A stretch of DNA of 64,000 nucleotides from JBMNGH01 sp050949725. Its GTDB lineage: Bacteria > Bacillota > Thermosediminibacteria > Thermosediminibacterales > Tepidanaerobacteraceae. Both the position numbers and the translations under genes were made by a program. Positions 59,186 through 64,000 of this stretch are shown piece by piece. The stretch lies in assembly GCA_050949725.1 (NCBI GenBank), contig JBMNGH010000011.1, positions 310,001 to 374,000 on the forward strand, written 5' to 3'. The first letter of the stretch is position 1, and every line of letters starts with the position of its first letter. Under the pieces are notes generated by a model. The model did no database searches, was not told the DNA's origin, and was given only the letters and a program-made list of their open reading frames with translations.

Positions 59186-60828
59186 ATGAGTTTAAAAGGA
59201 TTTTAAAAATATTCGTCGAATTAAATAGCAATCTGGATAATAACGGAGGTACAATCAATGAATCGGGAGGATTTGCGAAAAATCTAACAGATTCTTTAAA
59301 TGTTTTAGCTAGAATAACCGGAGGCTATGCAACTGTAACTGATAAAGATGGAGTGCGACTAAAAACTGTTGACTCGTCGGGGCAAGAAATAGAATCTTTA
59401 AAAGGTGTGGTATTTGGACTGGCTAAAAAGGCAGCCCAAATGGATAGAGCTATAAGCGGTATGTCTCAACTGGAAGAAGGGGCGGAGTCCTGGTGCTTGC
59501 CCTTAGGGGAATATGTCCTAGCCTGCAGCAATATAGAAAGGGTTAGACGAAACAATGATTTAAGATTATCTTTGATCGAGTCTTTGCCCTTTATAGCGAG
59601 AGTAGCTGGTGGTGAGGCAGTAGTTTTCGACAGTCAAGGCAAAAGAATAGCTACTGTTGATTCTAAAGGCAATATAGATAAAGATAATTTAGGTTTGTTA
59701 AGCAAGGCTTCTAAAGAAGCCATGGCTACCCAAAAACCCGTTATCGGTGAGTCCTCCTCTGTAAGTGGTGCAATGGCTGTGAGAATTCCCATTACTAAGG
59801 AGTTTGGATTCGGCTTTAATAATGAGGAAATGGTGCGAAGGAGCAATATACTTGTCGATGAAGTAAGGAAGCATCAGACAGCTAAATATACCTTTTCAGA
59901 TATTATAGGTGAAAGTGAGGAAATGAAAAAAATAAAGGAGCAGTCAAAATTAGCGGCCAAGTCCAATTCAAATGTCTTGATTTATGGTGAAACTGGGACA
60001 GGAAAGGAATTATTTGCCCATGCAATACACAATGCCAGCCCGCGATATGACAAACCTTTTGTAGCAATCAATTCTGCAGCTTTACCTCCTAGCCTAATTG
60101 AAAGTCAACTGTTCGGATATGAAAGTGGTGCCTTTACAGGTGCCAAAAAGGGGGGTAACCCCGGTGTGTTTGAACAGGCTAATGGGGGCACCTTATTTTT
60201 AGACGAAATCAGCGAGATGGATATAGAATTGCAAGCCAAACTCTTAAGGGTTCTCCAGGAGAGGGAGGTAACTCGTTTGGGAGGCAAAAAGGTTATCCCC
60301 CTTGATGTTCGAGTTACAGCATCCACAAATAAACCATTAGATAGCCTTGTAAAAGAGGGAAAATTTAGACAAGATTTATTTTTCCGCTTAAATGTATTCG
60401 ATATAAAACTGCTGCCATTGCGCCAGATCAGAGATGACATACCCCTGATAGCCGGTGAAATAATTAAAAAGATGAACATAGCCTTCGGGAAGTTCGTAAA
60501 GGGAATAGATGAGGATGCCATGAAGAAGCTTGTACAATATGATTGGCCTGGAAATGTAAGGGAACTGGCTAACTGTATCGAGAAAGCTTTTAATATCATA
60601 GGAAATGAGGAATATATAAGCAAGGACCATTTGAGTTTTTTATTTAAGACAGAAGGTCTAGTGGATACAAGACAAGGGCTTTCAGCAATACTGGCGGAAT
60701 ATGAAAAAAAAGTAATTGAAGAGGCTTTAGAACTTACACAGGGAAAAAGAGTGGAAGCAGCAAAATTGCTCGGAATTAGCACAACTACTCTTTGGAGGAG
60801 GATTAAGGAATTAAACATAAAAAAATAA
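59186..60828 (+). CDS. Sigma-54-dependent transcriptional activator
   Basis: An enhancer-binding AAA+ activator. Coding similarity extends upstream of GTG 59353: the same frame is open from 59182 and reads NNGGTINESGGFAKNLTDS, but contains no start codon. ATG 59186 with AAGGAG is in another frame, so a one-base shift near 59200 is likely (real or sequence error). Then a GAF-like sensory region (residues ~55-185), AAA+ domain with Walker A GETGTGKE, the sigma-54-contact loop GAFTGAKKGG and Walker B GGTLFLDEI, and a C-terminal Fis-type helix (RVEAAKLLGISTTTLWRRIKE). Adjacent to a -24/-12 promoter, which it probably activates. Confidence 0.85.
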
Positions 60829-60901
60829 GCAACATTTCATTTTTGAAACCCATTGCGAAACTGAAATACCCCAGTTTAACAAAAAAATGCAGACCTTGAC
60901 A

Positions 60902-60948
60902 ATCCCCAAGATAACATTTCATTATTGCAATGTTATCTTAGGGATTTT
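60902..60948 (+). terminator. Terminator after the sigma-54 activator
   Basis: ATCCCCAAGATAACATT (60902-60918) pairs with AATGTTATCTTAGGGAT (60929-60945) with a single mismatch, followed by TTTTTG. Confidence 0.85.
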
Positions 60949-60982
60949 TGTTTTTTGACCCCTGTTTTAGAAAGATTATCAA

Positions 60983-60998
60983 TGGCACAAAACTTGCA
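60983..60998 (+). promoter_or_regulatory. Sigma-54 (-24/-12) promoter
   Basis: TGGCACAAAACTTGCA matches the consensus TGGCAC-N5-TTGCW with the GG and GC pairs 12 bp apart. About 75 bp before the dehydrogenase start. A short palindrome TTTCA-TTTT-TGAAA near 60836-60849 and a related GAAACTGAAA may be the activator sites. Confidence 0.88.
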
Positions 60999-61070
60999 AC
61001 TATAAGTTATGTTAAATGTGCAATAATACATTGTTATTATTAATTAAAAAGTCAATTATTGGAGGTAAAA

Positions 61071-61964
61071 ATGAAGATAGGTTTTATTGGTTTAGGTGTA
61101 ATGGGAAAACGTATGGCAAAGCGTATTTTTGAAGCAGGCTATAAAATTAAGGTTTTCGACGTAATGGAACCTGTACTGAATGAGTTCAAAAAACTTGGCG
61201 TTGAAACCGGAGAAAGCCCCGGCAATGTGGCAGTAGATGCTGATGTAGTTTTCATGTCCTTGCCTAACTCACGGATCGTTACAAATGTGGTATTAGGAGA
61301 AGATGGTATCCTCCCTAAAGCAAGACCTGGCACTATAATCGTCGACCTAAGCAGTATTACTCCCAAGGCTATTCGAGATATTTATAAAAAAACGAGCTCT
61401 AAAGGAGTGGAAGTATTAGATGCACCGGTAAGCGGTGGCTCGGCAGGGGCCGAAGCCGGAACTTTGACGATTATGGTGGGAGGTAAAAAAGAAGTATTTG
61501 AAAAGGTTGAACCAATACTGAAGGTAATAGGTAAAACTATTTACCATGTAGGTGAAATAGGAGCAGGGGATACTATAAAGCTCGTAAATAATCTTTTGCT
61601 AGGTGCAAACATGGTGGCTGTTGCGGAAGCCTTAGCTCTCGGTGTTAAAGCCGGTCTAGATCCCCAAGTGATGTTTGAAGTGATAACAAACAGTTCAGGA
61701 AATTCGTACGCATTAAAAGCAAAGTATCCTAATTTCATTTCCAAGGGCAATTTCGAACCCGGTTTCATGATTGATTTGCAATACAAAGACTTGGAGTTGG
61801 CAGTAGAAACCGCAAAGGATTTGGGTATACCTCTTATCATGGGGAATATAGCACAGCAAATGTTTGATATAGCTAAGGCAGAAGGGCTTGGCCAAAAAGA
61901 CATTTCTTCGGTGATAAATCTCTATGAAAAATGGTCGGGTATTGCTGTAAGGAAGGAGGTATAA
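61071..61964 (+). CDS. 3-hydroxyacid dehydrogenase family, 2-(hydroxymethyl)glutarate dehydrogenase-like
   Basis: 297 residues of the beta-hydroxyacid dehydrogenase family: Rossmann loop GFIGLGVMGKRMAKRI at the N terminus, substrate loop DAPVSGGSAGAEAGTL, and catalytic lysine segment GDTIKLVNNLLLGANM (Lys about residue 171). Family members include tartronate semialdehyde reductase, 3-hydroxyisobutyrate dehydrogenase and the 2-(hydroxymethyl)glutarate dehydrogenase of nicotinate-fermenting Eubacterium. The next two genes favour the last role. ATG 61071 has GGAGG; first gene of the sigma-54-controlled operon. Confidence 0.8.
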   Translation: MKIGFIGLGVMGKRMAKRIFEAGYKIKVFDVMEPVLNEFKKLGVETGESPGNVAVDADVVFMSLPNSRIVTNVVLGEDGILPKARPGTIIVDLSSITPKAIRDIYKKTSSKGVEVLDAPVSGGSAGAEAGTLTIMVGGKKEVFEKVEPILKVIGKTIYHVGEIGAGDTIKLVNNLLLGANMVAVAEALALGVKAGLDPQVMFEVITNSSGNSYALKAKYPNFISKGNFEPGFMIDLQYKDLELAVETAKDLGIPLIMGNIAQQMFDIAKAEGLGQKDISSVINLYEKWSGIAVRKEV

Positions 61965-61965
61965 T

Positions 61966-63375
61966 GTGGACAACCTAAAAAACATTATCGAAGAGAAGAT
62001 CCCACTTACCATAGGAGAAGTAATAGAAATTGCCGAAAAAACCGATTCAAATCCAGTAGATGTAATAATTGCAGAAGGGCAAATACAGACCGGTAAGACA
62101 GAGGCACAGGTTCTAGACGATGTTTTAAGCCAGTTTGAACACAATTTGAAAGCTATTGAAATAGGTACCACAAGCGGTGAAAGTTTGTTGTTCGGTAGGG
62201 TAGGAGCCGAGCTTTTGGCGATCGAGGGTCCTAAGATAATAGAAGATGAGTTTGTAGATAAAGCGCTTGTTTATACATTAGCCGCTCAGGTAGGCAACCA
62301 TACAATAGGCTTGAGGCCATGCGCCGGCACAGGCGATCCATGTCCCTATACAGGTTTTATAAAAGCCATGATGGATAGCGGTTATAGCAAAGAGCAAATT
62401 GCCCGGACAGCCAGCTTGATTTTAAAGATCGGTTCCGTTTTTAGGGTAGGAAAAGTATCTACCGGATGTAATATGGAAGGATTTGGGGCAGGTGCTTGTG
62501 CAATTTCTGCAGCTTATGTCTACCTAAAAGGTGGAACTCCGAGGGATATGGAAAGGGCAATGGTCTTGGCATTATCTCCTACAATTGCGGTTCCTTGCAC
62601 GCCAAGAGTTATGGTGCCAGGATTATGCGCCACCCATATCGGTGGGGCCATACTGGTAGGGGTTTTAGCAGCAAGCCTGGCTGTAAAGACAAAAATTGAA
62701 GTCAATGTACCTATAGATGTTATGGTGTCGATGGCGGCGGAAATTCACCGTATCTCTGCTAAAGAAATAGTCCCATCAGTAGTCAAATTTATGGAGCCGT
62801 TTTTCAAAACAAATTCGATGGTTGAAGAGCTTATAGATGAAGATATTGAGGCGAGAGAAAAGGCCAGGAAAAATGAGACTAAAGAAGAGGCGAAAAATAT
62901 ATCGAAAAAACTCGTTTCAAATGCCAGGCCCATTACTGAAACATTAGGAGAGGCAGTTGTTGGCGGTAGCAGTCAGGCAGTAGGTTCTCCGACAAATGCA
63001 GCTCGAATTGCCCATTTTTTATCCAAGGGCAATATTAAGAAAGTAAAGGTAGAGCTGTATCCCGAACTTTTTGCAAGGCGGGGAATAAATATCCCGGGCA
63101 TATTGATGGGAGCTGTATTTGGTTCTTCCACCGCAGATTATGAGATGTATGACAAAGTTATGGATATGGTTAAGGAAAAAGGTATTGAAGTTGAGATTTT
63201 GGAAACTCAGGAATTTCAGGTGCAAAGAATCACAATAACTACAGATGATATATCCTCTTCAGTAGATGCTTTAAACAGGGGTGGAGGGCGGTTAGTAATA
63301 AGAGATGCCAGCCCTTCTAAAGAAGAGGCAATAAAAATAGCAGAAAAATTAGGTATAGTAGTTGTAAATCCTTGA
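61966..63375 (+). CDS. Serine-dehydratase-like Fe-S dehydratase, possible 2-(hydroxymethyl)glutarate dehydratase
   Basis: 469 residues. The alpha-type core has GLRPCAGTGDPCPYTG and RVGKVSTGCNMEGFGAGACA, whose cysteines hold a 4Fe-4S cluster, and CTPRVMVPGLCATHIGGA. The C-terminal ~120 residues carry a beta/ACT-like part, which free serine dehydratase alpha subunits (about 290 residues) lack. This single-chain layout and the position directly after a 3-hydroxyacid dehydrogenase match 2-(hydroxymethyl)glutarate dehydratase of the nicotinate fermentation pathway; L-serine dehydratase is the alternative. GTG 61966 with AAGGAGG, one base after the previous stop. Confidence 0.75.
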   Translation: MDNLKNIIEEKIPLTIGEVIEIAEKTDSNPVDVIIAEGQIQTGKTEAQVLDDVLSQFEHNLKAIEIGTTSGESLLFGRVGAELLAIEGPKIIEDEFVDKALVYTLAAQVGNHTIGLRPCAGTGDPCPYTGFIKAMMDSGYSKEQIARTASLILKIGSVFRVGKVSTGCNMEGFGAGACAISAAYVYLKGGTPRDMERAMVLALSPTIAVPCTPRVMVPGLCATHIGGAILVGVLAASLAVKTKIEVNVPIDVMVSMAAEIHRISAKEIVPSVVKFMEPFFKTNSMVEELIDEDIEAREKARKNETKEEAKNISKKLVSNARPITETLGEAVVGGSSQAVGSPTNAARIAHFLSKGNIKKVKVELYPELFARRGINIPGILMGAVFGSSTADYEMYDKVMDMVKEKGIEVEILETQEFQVQRITITTDDISSSVDALNRGGGRLVIRDASPSKEEAIKIAEKLGIVVVNP

Positions 63376-63391
63376 GAAGGCGGTGATAGAA

Positions 63392-64000
63392 TTGAATATA
63401 ATCGAGCAAATTATAGCAGATAAGGCCAAAGTATCTTCGGTAAAAGCTAAAGATGAAATAACGGTGCCGGTAGATCTAGTAATGGCCCATGATGTTACAG
63501 GACCAATGGCCATTGAGCAATTTTATAAAATCGGAGCTGCTAAAGTTTTTGACAAGGAAAAAGTAGTATTCGTCATAGACCATAATATACCTTGTTCTAC
63601 CGTTGACTCGCGACTGCAACATAACAGCTTAAAAAAGTTTCAAAAGGAAATGGGTATAAAACTTTACCATCAAGGTGATGGCGTAATTCACCAACTAGTA
63701 GCTGAAGAAGGCTTATACAAAAAAGGAGATATTGTTGTGGGAGCAGACTCTCACACATGCACCGCCGGAGCCTTTGGAGCCATAGCCATTCCTGTAGGAG
63801 CCACTGAAATGGCAGCAGTGATGGCTCTGGGGACTATAGATATAGAGGTTCCTCAAACCTTTTTAATCGAGGTGGAGGGCTCTTTGAATCCTGGGGTTTA
63901 CGCTAAGGATGTCATTCTCTATATAATCGCTAAATTTGGAACTGGCGGTTTTACCGATAAGGCAATAATCTTTGGTGGCGATACCATTCGAAGAATGTCC
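63392..64000 (+). CDS. Aconitase-family dehydratase large subunit (LeuC/DmdA-like), 5' part
   Basis: 203 residues to the window edge, still open. The start TTG 63392 follows GGCGGTGA. VMAHDVTGPMAIEQF, VFVIDHNIPCSTVDSRLQ and VVGADSHTCTAGAFGAIAI are the 3-isopropylmalate/homoaconitate dehydratase large-subunit motifs, with the first cluster cysteine in SHTCT. In the nicotinate pathway, the corresponding enzyme is 2,3-dimethylmalate dehydratase (DmdA). A leucine-pathway enzyme is possible but the neighbours are not leucine genes. The small subunit and other pathway genes would lie beyond the window. Confidence 0.85.
   Translation, partial: MNIIEQIIADKAKVSSVKAKDEITVPVDLVMAHDVTGPMAIEQFYKIGAAKVFDKEKVVFVIDHNIPCSTVDSRLQHNSLKKFQKEMGIKLYHQGDGVIHQLVAEEGLYKKGDIVVGADSHTCTAGAFGAIAIPVGATEMAAVMALGTIDIEVPQTFLIEVEGSLNPGVYAKDVILYIIAKFGTGGFTDKAIIFGGDTIRRMS

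Noticed and set aside
63392..64000. Leucine biosynthesis leuC
   Set aside because: The protein family fits, but the upstream genes are a hydroxyacid dehydrogenase and a serine-dehydratase-like enzyme under sigma-54 control, not leuA/leuB; the dimethylmalate-dehydratase reading is preferred, though not proven.

Overview
The window is a low-GC chromosomal stretch from an anaerobic, endospore-forming Firmicute of class Clostridia. Pointers are BofA and the YaaL-like DUF2508 protein (sporulation synteny), the ctsR-mcsA-mcsB-clpC stress operon with a CtsR box, a T-box in front of serS, a four-subunit pyruvate:ferredoxin oxidoreductase, rubrerythrin with a Fur/PerR regulator, an adenosylcobalamin-type ribonucleotide reductase, 2-hydroxyacyl-CoA dehydratase components and A/T-rich intergenic DNA. 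Two inteins in one gene hint at a (moderate) thermophile, possibly near Tepidanaerobacter/Thermosediminibacter; that placement is inference only.

Layout. 0-12 kb: mixed single genes (DUF763 tail, lipoprotein, 3-hydroxyacyl-CoA dehydrogenase, cupin, DUF151, rubrerythrin, BlaI/M56 pair, YyaL-like protein, RarD) with two decayed genes (FtsX permease, DNA methylase). 12-19 kb: glycosyltransferase, DUF2508-bofA, a broken IS110 element, then porGDAB. 19-23 kb: patatin, a 34-residue small protein, a collapsed GntR/ABC (Ytr-like) operon, and a rubredoxin-like protein/PerR pair. 23-28 kb: nrdJ with two LAGLIDADG inteins behind two NrdR-like boxes. 28-39.5 kb: GDT1-family protein, guaB, EF-G paralogue, ctsR-mcsA-mcsB-clpC-radA. 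39.5-48 kb: AIR-synthase-like/ECF pair, a 2-hydroxyacyl-CoA dehydratase pair (one fused to its activator ATPase), T-box-serS, a large permease with a 10-codon leader ORF, and tRNA-Thr(CGT). 48-51.6 kb: a cyclic-di-GMP-I riboswitch reading into a two-piece (split) sigma factor and a small membrane protein, divergent from a PilX-like protein. 51.6-55.7 kb: a basic-amino-acid-type ABC importer plus ornithine-cyclodeaminase-family protein under an ARG-box promoter, with the last permease frameshifted. 55.7-59 kb: DUF503, VanZ remnant, L,D-transpeptidase, M1 peptidase. 59-64 kb: sigma-54 activator, a sigma-54 (-24/-12) promoter, and the start of a cluster that matches the 2-(hydroxymethyl)glutarate branch of nicotinate fermentation (dehydrogenase, Fe-S dehydratase, aconitase-family large subunit), running off the end of the window.

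Cross-cutting signals: a family of ~54-bp GC-rich hairpin repeats at five intergenic loci (several as tandem pairs), and an unusual number of frameshifted genes, some at homopolymers, so either real gene decay or residual sequencing indels must be considered. No rRNA, no CRISPR array and no prophage block were seen.
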